64,000 nucleotides of DNA, taken from the NCBI RefSeq assembly GCF_900109855.1, contig NZ_FOBO01000001.1, positions 248,001-312,000 of the forward strand. The letters are read 5' to 3'. Position numbers and translations under genes: made by a program. This DNA comes from Roseovarius tolerans (GTDB taxonomy: Bacteria; Pseudomonadota; Alphaproteobacteria; Rhodobacterales; Rhodobacteraceae). This document shows, piece by piece, positions 27,582-36,101 of this stretch. The notes below the pieces were generated by a model that did no database searches, was not told where the DNA came from, and saw only the letters and a list, made by a program, of their open reading frames with translations. The first letter of the stretch is position 1. The number at the start of each line of letters is the position of its first letter.

Positions 27582-28976
27582 ATGGCGTCGAACAGCTATG
27601 ACATGATCGTGATCGGGGCGGGGCCGGGCGGCTATGTCGCCGCGATCCGGGGCGCGCAACTGGGCCTCAAGGTGGCCATCGTCGAGCGCGAGCATATGGG
27701 CGGAATATGCCTCAACTGGGGCTGTATCCCCACCAAGGCGATGCTGCGGTCGTCGGAGGTGTTTCACCTGATGCACCGCGCCAAGGAATTCGGGCTGAGC
27801 GCCGAGGGGATCGGTTATGATCTTGACGCGGTGGTCAAGCGCTCGCGCGGGGTGGCCAAGCAACTCAGCGGCGGCGTGGCGCATCTGATGAAGAAAAACA
27901 AGATCACCGTGGTGATGGGCGAGGCGACGCTGCCCGCCAAGGGCAAGGTGAGCGTCAAGACCGACAAGGGCACCGAGGAACTGACCGCGAAAAACATCGT
28001 GCTTGCCACTGGTGCGCGGGCACGCGAATTGCCGGGGCTGGAGGCCGATGGTGAACGGGTCTGGACCTACAAGCACGCGCTGGTGCCGCCGCATATGCCC
28101 AAGAAATTGCTGGTCATCGGCTCGGGTGCCATCGGCATCGAATTCGCCAGTTTCTACAACACGCTTGGCGCCGATACGACCGTGGTCGAGGTGATGGACC
28201 GCATTCTGCCGGTCGAGGATGCCGAGATTTCCGCCTTCGCCAAGAAATCCTTTGAGAAGCAGAAGATGAAGATCAAGGTCAAGGCCATGGTCAAGAAGCT
28301 GGACCGCGCCAAGGACAAGGTGACCGCGCATATCGAGGTGGATGGCAAGGTCGAGAAGCACGATTTCGACACGGTGATCTCCGCCGTCGGCATCGTCGCC
28401 AATACCGAAGGTCTGGGGCTGGAAAAGCTGGGCGCGAAGATCGAGAAATCTTTCGTCGTGACAGATGAATTCTGCCGCAGCGGCGTCGAGGGGCTTTTTG
28501 TGATCGGGGATGCCACCAACGGGCCTTGGCTCGCGCACAAGGCCAGCCATGAGGGCGTGATGGTGGCGGAGCTGATCGCGGGCGGGCATCCGCATGCGGT
28601 CGATCCCGACAGCATCGCGGGCTGCACCTATTGCCAGCCGCAGGTCGCCAGTGTCGGTCTGACCGAGGCGCAGGCCAAGGAGAAGGGGCACAAGATCAAG
28701 GTCGGCCGCTTCCCCTTTATCGGCAACGGCAAGGCGATAGCGCTTGGCGAGGCCGAGGGCATGATCAAGACGGTGTTTGACGAGAAGACAGGCGAGCTAT
28801 TGGGCGCGCATATGATCGGGGCCGAGGTGACCGAGCTTATTCAGGGCTATGTGGTGGGACGTCAGTTGGAGACCACTGAAGAAGACCTGATGCAGGCGGT
28901 CTTCCCGCATCCCACGCTCAGCGAGATGATGCATGAAAGCGTGCTCGATGCCTATGACCGCGTGATCCATATCTGA
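27582..28976 (+). CDS. lpdA: Dihydrolipoyl dehydrogenase (E3)
   Basis: 464 residues from ATG 27582, preceded by CGGAGGG. FAD motif GAGPGG (residues 12-17), redox-active disulfide in GGICLNWGCIPTKAM (C43, C48), NAD-binding VIGSGAIGIEFASFY, and the C-terminal interface HPTLSEMMHES with the catalytic His-Glu pair. It reoxidises dihydrolipoamide in 2-oxoacid dehydrogenase and glycine cleavage complexes. No E1 or E2 genes lie nearby, so this is a stand-alone E3, probably shared or belonging to pyruvate dehydrogenase. An inverted repeat TAGTTT/AAACTA (27543-27560) overlaps the promoter region. Confidence 0.96.
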   Translation: MASNSYDMIVIGAGPGGYVAAIRGAQLGLKVAIVEREHMGGICLNWGCIPTKAMLRSSEVFHLMHRAKEFGLSAEGIGYDLDAVVKRSRGVAKQLSGGVAHLMKKNKITVVMGEATLPAKGKVSVKTDKGTEELTAKNIVLATGARARELPGLEADGERVWTYKHALVPPHMPKKLLVIGSGAIGIEFASFYNTLGADTTVVEVMDRILPVEDAEISAFAKKSFEKQKMKIKVKAMVKKLDRAKDKVTAHIEVDGKVEKHDFDTVISAVGIVANTEGLGLEKLGAKIEKSFVVTDEFCRSGVEGLFVIGDATNGPWLAHKASHEGVMVAELIAGGHPHAVDPDSIAGCTYCQPQVASVGLTEAQAKEKGHKIKVGRFPFIGNGKAIALGEAEGMIKTVFDEKTGELLGAHMIGAEVTELIQGYVVGRQLETTEEDLMQAVFPHPTLSEMMHESVLDAYDRVIHI

Positions 28977-29071
28977 CGGAGCAGGGTTTCCGATGAGGGC
29001 AGGGGCGTGGGCCAAGGCTTGCGCCCCTTGTCGTTGCGGGGCAGAGTAAAAGCGTAAACAGGGGAACCCGC

Positions 29072-29629
29072 GTGGCCAGTCTGAACCGGATCGTGATGCA
29101 GCAGGTCTCGCGCCGTTGGCTGCGGGCGCTTGATGTCGAAGAGATGGACGCGGCGGAAATCTCCGGTAAATACGGCCATCGCTACAGTTTTCGCAGTTAC
29201 ACGCGCTTTCGCTATCCGAAATACGACATCTGCAACGGGCCCTATACCGGCGAGGGCGGCGCGGTTCTGCAGTTCGACATCATCCTTGCCAATCAGGTCT
29301 GGGAACATCTGGACCGGCCCTATGCCGCCATCCGCCACGTGCGCGAGATGCTGCGGCCCGATGGCTGGTTCTGGCTGGCAGTGCCGTTCTACATTCCCTA
29401 TCACGGCGACCCGGTCGATTGTTCACGGTGGAGTGCGCGGGGACTGAAGAACCTGCTGGTCGAGGCCGGGTTTCACGAGGACCGGATCACCGCGCGGCAA
29501 TGGGGCAACCGCGCCGCCGCCGCGCGCAACCTCGAAGCCGAGTGGCCCCCGGCGCATGATCCCGACACCGACGATCTGACCAACGATCCGCAATTCCCGA
29601 TCTGTACCTGGGCCCTGGCGCAGAAATAG
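29072..29629 (+). CDS. SAM-dependent methyltransferase-like protein lacking a clear motif I
   Basis: 185 residues from GTG 29072 (AGGGGAA upstream). The second half has a methyltransferase-11-like core: FDIILANQVWEHLDRPYAAIRHVREMLRPDGWFWLAVPFYI, then VDCSRWSARGLKNLLVEAGF. The N-terminal region has EISGKYGHRYSFRSYTRFRYPKYDIC in place of the glycine-rich SAM loop, so binding may be altered. This short form is a recognisable group among alphaproteobacteria; its substrate is unknown. Between lpdA and uvrA, all on the plus strand, but spaced as separate units. Confidence 0.75.
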   Translation: MASLNRIVMQQVSRRWLRALDVEEMDAAEISGKYGHRYSFRSYTRFRYPKYDICNGPYTGEGGAVLQFDIILANQVWEHLDRPYAAIRHVREMLRPDGWFWLAVPFYIPYHGDPVDCSRWSARGLKNLLVEAGFHEDRITARQWGNRAAAARNLEAEWPPAHDPDTDDLTNDPQFPICTWALAQK

Positions 29630-29644
29630 GCGGCCACGGCCTGC

Positions 29645-29659
29645 GTTCTTGTAATGTTC
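29645..29659 (+). promoter_or_regulatory. LexA (SOS) box upstream of uvrA
   Basis: GTTC (29645-29648), seven bases TTGTAAT, GTTC (29656-29659): an exact match to the alphaproteobacterial LexA consensus GTTC-N7-GTTC. It lies 68 bases before the uvrA start codon, just upstream of the promoter. Confidence 0.85.
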
Positions 29660-29670
29660 GCAAAATTGAC

Positions 29671-29699
29671 TTGGACCCGGGCCGCGTCTCTTCTATGTG
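29671..29699 (+). promoter_or_regulatory. Predicted uvrA promoter
   Basis: TTGGAC (29671-29676) and TATGTG (29694-29699) are separated by 17 bases. The LexA box ends 11 bases before the -35 element, so LexA would bind at the upstream edge of the promoter. Confidence 0.5.
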
Positions 29700-29726
29700 T
29701 GGCAAGTGTAAATCCCGGGGGTCAGA

Positions 29727-32585
29727 ATGGCCGATCTGAAGTATATCGAGGTGCGCGGCGCGCGCGAGCATAACCTCAAGAATATCGACGTGGACATTCC
29801 GCGCGACCAACTGGTTGTGATCACCGGGCTTTCCGGCTCGGGCAAGTCGTCGCTGGCGTTTGATACGATCTATGCCGAGGGGCAGCGGCGCTATGTCGAA
29901 TCGCTCAGCGCCTATGCGCGGCAGTTCCTCGACATGATGGAAAAGCCGGATGTGGATCACATCAGCGGGCTGTCACCTGCGATTTCCATTGAGCAGAAGA
30001 CGACGTCGAAGAACCCGCGCTCGACCGTCGGCACCGTGACCGAGATCTACGATTACATGCGGCTGCTGTTTGCCCGCGTCGGCACGCCCTATTCGCCTGC
30101 GACCGGCCTGCCCATCGAGGCGCAGCAGGTTCAGGACATGGTGGATCGCGTCATGGCGATGGAGGAGGGCACGCGCGCCTATCTGCTCGCCCCGATCGTG
30201 CGCGACCGCAAGGGAGAGTATCGCAAGGAATTCCTGGAACTGCGCAAGTCCGGCTTTCAGCGGGTCAAGGTGGATGGCGAGTTCTACGAGTTGGATGAAC
30301 CGCCTACGCTCGACAAGAAATTCCGCCACGATGTCGATGTTGTGGTCGACCGGCTGGTGGTGAAAGAGGGGCTGGAGACGCGGCTGGCCGACAGCCTGCG
30401 CACCGCGCTCGATCTGGCCGATGGTATCGCCGTGCTGGAGACCGCCCCGCGTGAGGGTGAGCCGGAGCGGATGACGTTTTCCGAGAAATTTGCCTGCCCG
30501 GTCAGTGGCTTCACCATCCCCGAGATCGAGCCGCGGCTGTTTTCGTTCAACGCGCCCTTCGGGGCCTGCCCGGAGTGCGGCGGGCTGGGGATGGAGTTGT
30601 TCTTCGATGAAAAACTGGTCGTGCCGGACGAGGCGCTGCGCATCGGCGACGGGGCCATCGCACCTTGGCGCAAGGGCAAGAGCCCCTATTTCACCCAGAC
30701 CATCAACGCTATCGCCAAGCATTACGAGTTCGACAAGGCGACCCCGTGGAAGGATCTGCCTGCCCATGTTAAACAGGTGTTTCTCTATGGCTCTGGCGAG
30801 GAGGAAATCCCGTTTCGCTATGACGAGGGGGGCCGCGTCTATCAGGTCAGCCGCGTGTTCGAGGGGGTGATCCCCAACATGGAGCGGCGCTATCGCGAGA
30901 CGGATTCGAACTGGATTCGCGAGGAATTCGAACGCTATCAGAACAACCGCCCCTGCGGCGCCTGCGGCGGGTACCGGCTGCGCGAAGAGGCTTTGGCGGT
31001 GCGCATCGCCGGTGTGCATGTCGGTCAGGTGGTGCAGATGTCGATCCGCGAGGCCTATGACTGGTGCGAGACGGTGCCGGAGCATCTTGGCAAGCAGAAG
31101 AACGAGATTGCCCGTGCCATCCTCAAGGAAATCCGCGAGCGACTTGGCTTTCTCAACAATGTGGGCCTCGATTATCTAACGCTCAGCCGCAACGCAGGCA
31201 CGCTCAGCGGGGGCGAGAGCCAGCGAATTCGGCTGGCGAGTCAGATCGGGTCGGGCCTGACGGGTGTGCTCTACGTGCTCGATGAGCCCTCCATCGGGTT
31301 GCATCAGCGTGATAACGGGCGGCTCTTGCAGACGCTGCGCAACCTGCGCGATCAGGGCAACACGGTGATCGTGGTCGAACATGACGAAGAGGCGATCCGC
31401 ACCGCCGATTACGTCTTTGACATCGGCCCGGGGGCCGGTGTGCATGGCGGTCAGGTGGTCAGCCACGGCACGCCCGATCATGTCGCCGCCGACCCCGCGT
31501 CGATCACCGGGCAGTACCTGTCGGGCACGCGCAAGATCGCGGTTCCGCCCAAGCGGCGCAAGGGCAACAAGAAGAAACTGACCGTGGTCAAGGCGACGGG
31601 CAACAACTTGCAAGACGTCACCGCCGAGTTTCCGCTAGGCAAGTTTGTGTGCGTGACGGGCGTGTCGGGCGGGGGCAAGTCGACGCTCACTATCGAGACG
31701 CTGTTCAAGACCGCCTCGATGCGTTTGAACGGCGCGCGGCAGGTGCCTGCGCCCTGCGAGACGATCAAGGGGCTGGAACACCTCGACAAGGTGATCGACA
31801 TCGACCAACGGCCCATCGGGCGCACGCCGCGCAGTAACCCGGCGACATATACCGGGGCCTTCACGCCTATCCGCGACTGGTTCGCCGGGCTGCCCGAGGC
31901 CAAGGCGCGCGGCTACAAGCCGGGGCGGTTTTCGTTCAACGTCAAGGGCGGGCGCTGCGAGGCGTGCCAGGGCGATGGGGTGATCAAGATCGAGATGCAT
32001 TTCCTGCCCGACGTTTATGTCGAATGCGAGACCTGCAAGGGCGCGCGTTACAATCGCGAGACCCTTGAAATCCGCTTCAAGGGCAAGAGCATAGCGGACG
32101 TTCTGGATATGACGGTGGAAGAGGCGCAGGAGTTCTTCAAGGCGGTGCCCTCGATCCGCGAGAAGATGGATGCGCTGATGCGCGTGGGTCTCGGCTATAT
32201 CAAGGTGGGCCAGCAGGCGACGACGCTTTCGGGTGGTGAGGCGCAGCGGGTGAAGCTGTCAAAGGAACTCGCCAAACGCTCGACCGGGCGCACGCTCTAC
32301 ATCCTCGACGAGCCGACGACGGGCCTGCATTTCGAGGATGTGAAGAAGCTGTTGGAAGTGTTGCACGAGTTGGTGGAGGCCGGAAATACCGTGGTGGTGA
32401 TCGAGCATAATCTCGACGTCATCAAGACCGCCGATCACATCATCGACATCGGCCCCGAGGGCGGCGATGGCGGCGGCGAGATCGTTGCCGTGGGCACGCC
32501 CGAGGCGGTGGCGGATGAGCCGCGCAGCCATACCGGGCGTTACCTCAAGGACATGCTGAACGCGCGCAAGTTGGCAGCGGAATAG
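29727..32585 (+). CDS. uvrA: Excinuclease ABC subunit A
   Basis: 952 residues, full length. Two ABC ATPase units: first Walker [10 protein letters not shown] at residues 34-42 and second GVSGGGKST near residue 645; signatures [16 protein letters not shown] and [16 protein letters not shown]; Walker B segments [16 protein letters not shown] and [16 protein letters not shown]. Zinc modules include ACPECGG and [15 protein letters not shown]. UvrA dimers find bulky DNA lesions and load UvrB in nucleotide excision repair. Preceded by an exact alphaproteobacterial LexA box, so it is very probably SOS-induced. Confidence 0.98.
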   Translation: MADLKYIEVRGAREHNLKNIDVDIPRDQLVVITGLSGSGKSSLAFDTIYAEGQRRYVESLSAYARQFLDMMEKPDVDHISGLSPAISIEQKTTSKNPRSTVGTVTEIYDYMRLLFARVGTPYSPATGLPIEAQQVQDMVDRVMAMEEGTRAYLLAPIVRDRKGEYRKEFLELRKSGFQRVKVDGEFYELDEPPTLDKKFRHDVDVVVDRLVVKEGLETRLADSLRTALDLADGIAVLETAPREGEPERMTFSEKFACPVSGFTIPEIEPRLFSFNAPFGACPECGGLGMELFFDEKLVVPDEALRIGDGAIAPWRKGKSPYFTQTINAIAKHYEFDKATPWKDLPAHVKQVFLYGSGEEEIPFRYDEGGRVYQVSRVFEGVIPNMERRYRETDSNWIREEFERYQNNRPCGACGGYRLREEALAVRIAGVHVGQVVQMSIREAYDWCETVPEHLGKQKNEIARAILKEIRERLGFLNNVGLDYLTLSRNAGTLSGGESQRIRLASQIGSGLTGVLYVLDEPSIGLHQRDNGRLLQTLRNLRDQGNTVIVVEHDEEAIRTADYVFDIGPGAGVHGGQVVSHGTPDHVAADPASITGQYLSGTRKIAVPPKRRKGNKKKLTVVKATGNNLQDVTAEFPLGKFVCVTGVSGGGKSTLTIETLFKTASMRLNGARQVPAPCETIKGLEHLDKVIDIDQRPIGRTPRSNPATYTGAFTPIRDWFAGLPEAKARGYKPGRFSFNVKGGRCEACQGDGVIKIEMHFLPDVYVECETCKGARYNRETLEIRFKGKSIADVLDMTVEEAQEFFKAVPSIREKMDALMRVGLGYIKVGQQATTLSGGEAQRVKLSKELAKRSTGRTLYILDEPTTGLHFEDVKKLLEVLHELVEAGNTVVVIEHNLDVIKTADHIIDIGPEGGDGGGEIVAVGTPEAVADEPRSHTGRYLKDMLNARKLAAE

Positions 32586-32640
32586 AGTGGCGCTTGCCGT
32601 CATCGTTCAGCGTGACCGGGTGACCCCGCCGAACGTGGAG

Positions 32641-32663
32641 ATCCTCGGGTCAAGCCCGAGGAT
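32641..32663. repeat. Dispersed intergenic palindrome, copy 1
   Basis: ATCCTCGGG (32641-32649), TCAAG, CCCGAGGAT (32655-32663): a perfect 9-bp inverted repeat followed by GACGGG. It lies 55 bases after uvrA in a 217-base gap with no gene. A related copy with a degraded arm is at 36058-36080. It may serve as a transcription end for uvrA. Confidence 0.65.
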
Positions 32664-32802
32664 GACGGGACAATGCCACGATCTTGTCGAATGAGATGAT
32701 GCGCGCGCCCCGGCCAGCCCCGGATGAATCCGTGAGTAATGATGGCCCGCCGGGACGCGACTTTGGAGTTTGACCAGTGATGGCGCACTCCGTCTCTATT
32801 GT

Positions 32803-33009
32803 TTACTGTTTCTTTAGGGGGCAGGTCGAGAGCCCGAAGATCGAATAGAGCGGGCAGGACGACATCAGGCCTGTAACCAGCGGAATGATGCCGATCAGGT
32901 AGAGCCAGCTATAGGCCCCGTCGCGGTTGAGAAAGAACCCGGCCAGCAGGCCAAGCCCGAGGATGATGCGCAGCGCGCGATCGAGCGTGCCGACGTTTTT
33001 CTTGAGCAT
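32803..33009 (-). CDS. DUF2892 small inner-membrane protein
   Basis: 68 residues from ATG 33009, preceded by AAAGGTG. MLKKNVGTLDRALRIILGLGLL is the DUF2892 N-terminal signature. Two hydrophobic helices follow, then the conserved GLMSSCPLYSIFGLSTCP with two cysteines. Related domains are fused to rhodanese in YgaP, which hints at sulfur transfer at the membrane, but a free-standing copy has no proven role. Confidence 0.87.
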   Translation of the reverse strand: MLKKNVGTLDRALRIILGLGLLAGFFLNRDGAYSWLYLIGIIPLVTGLMSSCPLYSIFGLSTCPLKKQ

Positions 33010-33114
33010 GAGAGCACCTTTTGAATGAGGGCTGCGGGTCATTCCCGCAGCGACCTCTTAATCATGCGCGTTGGTGTCTCTGGTGTCTGTGATCTGGTCA
33101 CACAGGCGGTGCCG

Positions 33115-33738
33115 CTACTTGAAATTGCGGCTTTCCTTGATCTGGTCCCAGGCCCAGACGACCTGTTGCAACTGCTCTTCCTGGCTGCGGTCGCCGCCGT
33201 TGATGTCGGGGTGCAGCACCTTGATCAGAGATTTGTAGGCTTTGCGCAGTTCGGCCTTGGTCCAGGTGTCCTCGGCCTCGAGTATCTCGATGGCGCGCCG
33301 CTCTGTGGGAGGCAGTTTGCGCCCGCCGCCCTTCCTCTTGCCGGGGTTTTGCGTGGCGTTGCCGCCCAGCACCTGATGCGGGTCCTCGATGCCCAGCCGT
33401 GCCCAAGCCCGAGCCTCAGGGTCGTTGAAGCGCTTGGTTTCGCGCTCCCAAACTTTGTCCTTGGACATCTGCGCATTCAGTTCCGCCTCGGTGGTGCCGT
33501 CGAAGAAGTTCCACTTGAGGTTATATTCGCGCACGTGCTGCTGGCAGAACCAGAAATAGTCGTCCAGCACGTCCGGCGCCTTGGGTGCGCGATACTTGCC
33601 GGGTTCGTTGCACCCGTCATGATCGCAGACGCGGGTCGAGGTTTCGGATGCACCCGACATGCCACGCCGACCACGCGGGTTCTTCTTCTTGGCCGAAGAG
33701 ACCGACATATCGAAACCGAAAGGATCTGATTTGGACAT
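33115..33738 (-). CDS. J-domain (DnaJ-like) protein
   Basis: About 207 residues from ATG 33738. The J domain is at the C-terminus (LRKAYKSLIKVLHPDINGGDRSQEEQLQQVVWAWDQIK) with the intact HPD tripeptide needed to stimulate DnaK ATPase. The N-terminal half has a CDHDGCNEPGKYRAPKAP cysteine/histidine patch and FWFCQQHVREYN, a likely zinc-binding region. The gene is a C-terminal J-protein of the type common in Rhodobacterales, likely an Hsp70 co-chaperone with a dedicated client. No bolA gene is adjacent. Bases 33739-33906 hold no gene. Confidence 0.85.
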   Translation of the reverse strand: MSKSDPFGFDMSVSSAKKKNPRGRRGMSGASETSTRVCDHDGCNEPGKYRAPKAPDVLDDYFWFCQQHVREYNLKWNFFDGTTEAELNAQMSKDKVWERETKRFNDPEARAWARLGIEDPHQVLGGNATQNPGKRKGGGRKLPPTERRAIEILEAEDTWTKAELRKAYKSLIKVLHPDINGGDRSQEEQLQQVVWAWDQIKESRNFK

Positions 33739-33906
33739 CGAGCACACCTTTGAGAGTCAGGACGCAGAGTGTATGCCAAAACGCGTCGAATTGAAGGGGG
33801 GCAGCGCAAAATTTTCCGAGAGCGCGGCGCTTTTTCGCGGGTGACCGGTGTGGGCCGGTCACGGATGCCATGTGTGCCCGGGACCTGCCCAGAGCCCCTG
33901 CCTTGA

Positions 33907-34233
33907 TCAATCGCGATCAGGCAATGGGGACAGGCTCTGTGCGAGCGGCTCTGCGGTCACGGCCTCTTGTGACACCGGCGGTTCAGGGGCGCGGCGCAGG
34001 CTGAGCTCGCGCTGAAAGACCAGCACCGAGCGGTAAACGGTGTGCGTCGAGGTCAGGCCCTGACGTTCCTCGCTTGGCAGGATATCGCTGCGCAGATAGG
34101 TCCAGCCATCGCGGGCCATCTCGTTCAGCGTGTCTTCGAGCCCTAGGGCAAAGCGGGCTTCGGGGGTCTTGACCCCGGCAGCCTTGCGGCCACGGGTCGG
34201 GGCCGGCAGGACCTTGTATTCGAATGGCGACAT
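33907..34233 (-). CDS. DUF4177 domain protein
   Basis: 108 residues. It begins with FEYKVLPAPTRGRKAAGVKT and has EDTLNEMARDGWTYLRSDILPSEE, which match DUF4177, a small alpha/beta domain in which a Trp (here GWTYL) is conserved. The C-terminal 30 residues are Pro/Glu-rich and probably disordered. Function unknown. It follows infC on the same strand, separated by a terminator. Confidence 0.8.
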   Translation of the reverse strand: MSPFEYKVLPAPTRGRKAAGVKTPEARFALGLEDTLNEMARDGWTYLRSDILPSEERQGLTSTHTVYRSVLVFQRELSLRRAPEPPVSQEAVTAEPLAQSLSPLPDRD

Positions 34234-34297
34234 GGACGGCTCCGATCAGTTCACGGTCGCTGATCCTACGCGATCAGCCGGGCGGTGCAAGCAGGCA

Positions 34298-34328
34298 AAA
34301 TGAAACCCCCGGACCGATGGCCGGGGGT
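34298..34328 (-). terminator. Rho-independent terminator after infC
   Basis: Read on the minus strand: ACCCCCGG (34328-34321), loop, CCGGGGGT (34312-34305), then TTTCATTTT. It starts 27 bases beyond the infC stop. Confidence 0.8.
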
Positions 34329-34355
34329 CGCGTGGTGCTGCGGTGCCGGGGCGGA

Positions 34356-34901
34356 TTATTTCGCGCCCGGTCCGATGATCATGATCATCTGGCGGCCTTC
34401 CATCTTGGGCATGTTCTCGACCCGGCCAACCTCCTTGACGTCCTCGGCGATCCGTTCGAGCAGATTGCGGCCCAGATCCTGGTGCGCCATCTCGCGGCCA
34501 CGGAAGCGCAGGGTGATCTTCACCTTGTCGCCGCCTTCGAGGAATTTCAGCACGTTGCGCATCTTGACGTCGTAGTCGTGCGTGTCGGTGCCGGGGCGAA
34601 ATTTGACCTCCTTCACCTCGATGATCTTTTGCTTCTTGCGCGCTTCGGATTCGCGCTTTTGCTGTTCGTACTTGTACTTGCCGTAATCCATGATCTTGCA
34701 GACCGGCGGATTGGCGCTTGGCGAGATTTCGACCAGATCGAGCCCGACCTCCTCTGCCATCTCTAGCGCCCTGCGTGGGGTGACGACGCCTACGTTCTCG
34801 CCTTCTGCTCCGATCAGGCGGATTTCGTCGGCGCGGATGCGGTCGTTGATCCGGGGACCGGTGTCACGAGTGGGCGGCGCGTTATGGGGTCTGCGGGCTA
34901 T
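34356..34901 (-). CDS. infC: Translation initiation factor IF-3, probable ATA start
   Basis: About 181 residues, close to the E. coli length of 180. N-domain [26 protein letters not shown], linker [20 protein letters not shown] and C-domain [17 protein letters not shown] ... [12 protein letters not shown] are all present. Conserved sequence begins [15 protein letters not shown] and no ATG, GTG or TTG lies near it: ATG 34979 is 26 codons upstream without family similarity. AAGGA (34914-34910) stands eight bases before ATA 34901, so I take ATA as the start. Rare start codons in infC are known from E. coli (AUU), where IF-3 rejects its own start and so limits its synthesis. rpmI-rplT are not adjacent. 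Confidence 0.9.
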   Translation of the reverse strand: MARRPHNAPPTRDTGPRINDRIRADEIRLIGAEGENVGVVTPRRALEMAEEVGLDLVEISPSANPPVCKIMDYGKYKYEQQKRESEARKKQKIIEVKEVKFRPGTDTHDYDVKMRNVLKFLEGGDKVKITLRFRGREMAHQDLGRNLLERIAEDVKEVGRVENMPKMEGRQMIMIIGPGAK

Positions 34902-34914
34902 GGCTTCAATCCTT
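34899..34914 (-). promoter_or_regulatory. infC ribosome binding site with ATA initiator
   Basis: AAGGA (34914-34910), eight bases, ATA (34901-34899). The alternative ATT (34910-34908) shares a base with AAGGA and is too close to it. This decides the start of infC and probably mediates autoregulation. Confidence 0.65.
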
Positions 34915-35120
34915 CGATTGTTGAACGTTGTCGGGTGAATTTGACGGTGCAAGGTAAACGCCGGTGCGGCGGCTTTCAAGCCGCAAAATCGGCTGATATG
35001 AGCCGAACGAGCACCATTTCCCCCTTGCGGCTTTTCTTTGCACGCGGCATCTGGGAAGGAGTGTCACAAAAGGCCGTGGCGATTAACGCGAGGGCCTGTC
35101 TGTTATTCTGGGAGATGGGT

Positions 35121-35966
35121 ATGAAAAACCTGATTTGGATCGTTCTGGCGGTCATCGTGCTGGGTGGCGGCTACATGCTGTTTACCGGCAAGTCTGTCGA
35201 TGAGGTCGTGAACGACGTGAGCGGAGCCACGCAGCAGGACGTCGAGGCGCCTGAAGCGCTGGAAGATGCGGCTGAGGCTGCGGGCGAGACCGCCGACGCG
35301 GCAGCGGATGCGGCGGGTGACGCGGTCGACGCGGCACAGGACACCGCCACAGAGGCGGCAGAGGCGGTTGAAGAGGCCGCGAGCGATGCGACAAGCGAAG
35401 CATCCGATGCTGTCGAGGGCGCTGTCGAGGCTGCCGAAGAGACGGCCGCCGAGGCGAGCGAAGCGGCTCAGGAGGCCGCACAAGAGGCAGTGGACGTGGC
35501 CACCGGGACCGCTGATGAGGCAACCGATGCTGCGAGCGGCGCGACCGAGGCGGCGACCGAAAGCGCCGAAGAGGCCGTCGATGCCACCACAGAAGCCGCC
35601 TCTGACGCTGCTGCTGAAACCGAAGCCGCTTCGCAAGAGGCGGTCGACGCGGCGACCGAGACGGCGACCGAAGCCGATTCTGCCGTCGAGGGGGCTGCGG
35701 ATGGCGCAGCCGAGGCCACCGAAGAGGCCGCTACCGACGCAGGTGAGACCGTCACGGGCGATGCAGCTGCTGGCGGAGCCGAGCAGGCACCCGAAGCGCT
35801 GACTGTGGACGGCTTCGACATGGAGCGCGTGCGCAGTCTGATCGAGGAGTCCGATCTGGGCTCGATGCAGGAAAACCTGCTGATCGAGGGCATCCGGGCG
35901 GCGCAGGACAATCCGGAGCTTCTGCAATCCGCGCTTCAGGCCGCACGTCAGGCGCTTGGCTACTGA
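35121..35966 (+). CDS. Membrane-anchored Ala/Glu-rich repeat protein, unknown function
   Basis: About 281 residues from ATG 35121 (GGAG six bases upstream; ATG 35115 also possible). One N-terminal membrane helix (NLIWIVLAVIVLGGGYMLF) is followed by about 190 residues made almost only of Ala, Glu, Asp, Thr and Ser in loose 11-residue-like repeats (AAEAAGETADAA, DAAQDTATEAAEA and similar), predicted to be a long, highly acidic amphipathic helix. The last 50 residues are a distinct globular-looking domain: GFDMERVRSLIEESDLGSMQENLLIEGIRAAQDNPELLQSALQAARQALGY. Divergent from infC and followed by a strong terminator, so monocistronic. I recognise no family name. Confidence 0.75.
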   Translation: MKNLIWIVLAVIVLGGGYMLFTGKSVDEVVNDVSGATQQDVEAPEALEDAAEAAGETADAAADAAGDAVDAAQDTATEAAEAVEEAASDATSEASDAVEGAVEAAEETAAEASEAAQEAAQEAVDVATGTADEATDAASGATEAATESAEEAVDATTEAASDAAAETEAASQEAVDAATETATEADSAVEGAADGAAEATEEAATDAGETVTGDAAAGGAEQAPEALTVDGFDMERVRSLIEESDLGSMQENLLIEGIRAAQDNPELLQSALQAARQALGY

Positions 35967-35986
35967 GCCAGCCGGAATACCGTTGA

Positions 35987-36024
35987 AAAGCCCGCGCAAG
36001 GAACACCTTGCGCGGGCTTTTTTT
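35987..36024 (+). terminator. Rho-independent terminator after the Ala/Glu-rich gene
   Basis: AAAGCCCGCGCAAGG (35987-36001), loop AACA, CCTTGCGCGGGCTTT (36006-36020), extended by a T-run to 36024. A 15-bp perfect stem. Confidence 0.93.
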
Positions 36025-36057
36025 GTGGCTGTTTCGGCATGTCTCTGGTTACGGGAG

Positions 36058-36080
36058 ACCCTCGGGTCGAGCCCGATGGT
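36058..36080. repeat. Dispersed intergenic palindrome, copy 2
   Basis: CCTCGGG, TCGAG, CCCGATGG: same layout as 32641-32663, with imperfect outer arms and the same GACGGG flank. It lies in the gap between two convergent genes. Confidence 0.5.
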
Positions 36081-36101
36081 GACGGGCATGTGTGGTAGGC
36101 G

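Noticed and set aside
29001-29028. AGGGGCG/CGCCCCT hairpin after lpdA as a terminator
   Set aside because: Stem is only seven pairs with a long loop and no T-run; too weak to call.
33900-33925. FNR-like TTGAT...ATCAA site
   Set aside because: The spacing does not fit TTGAT-N4-ATCAA and the site falls at the end of the DUF4177 coding region.
34356-34979. infC starting at ATG 34979
   Set aside because: Adds 26 residues without similarity to IF-3 and has no Shine-Dalgarno sequence; the ATA 34901 start fits length and ribosome site better.
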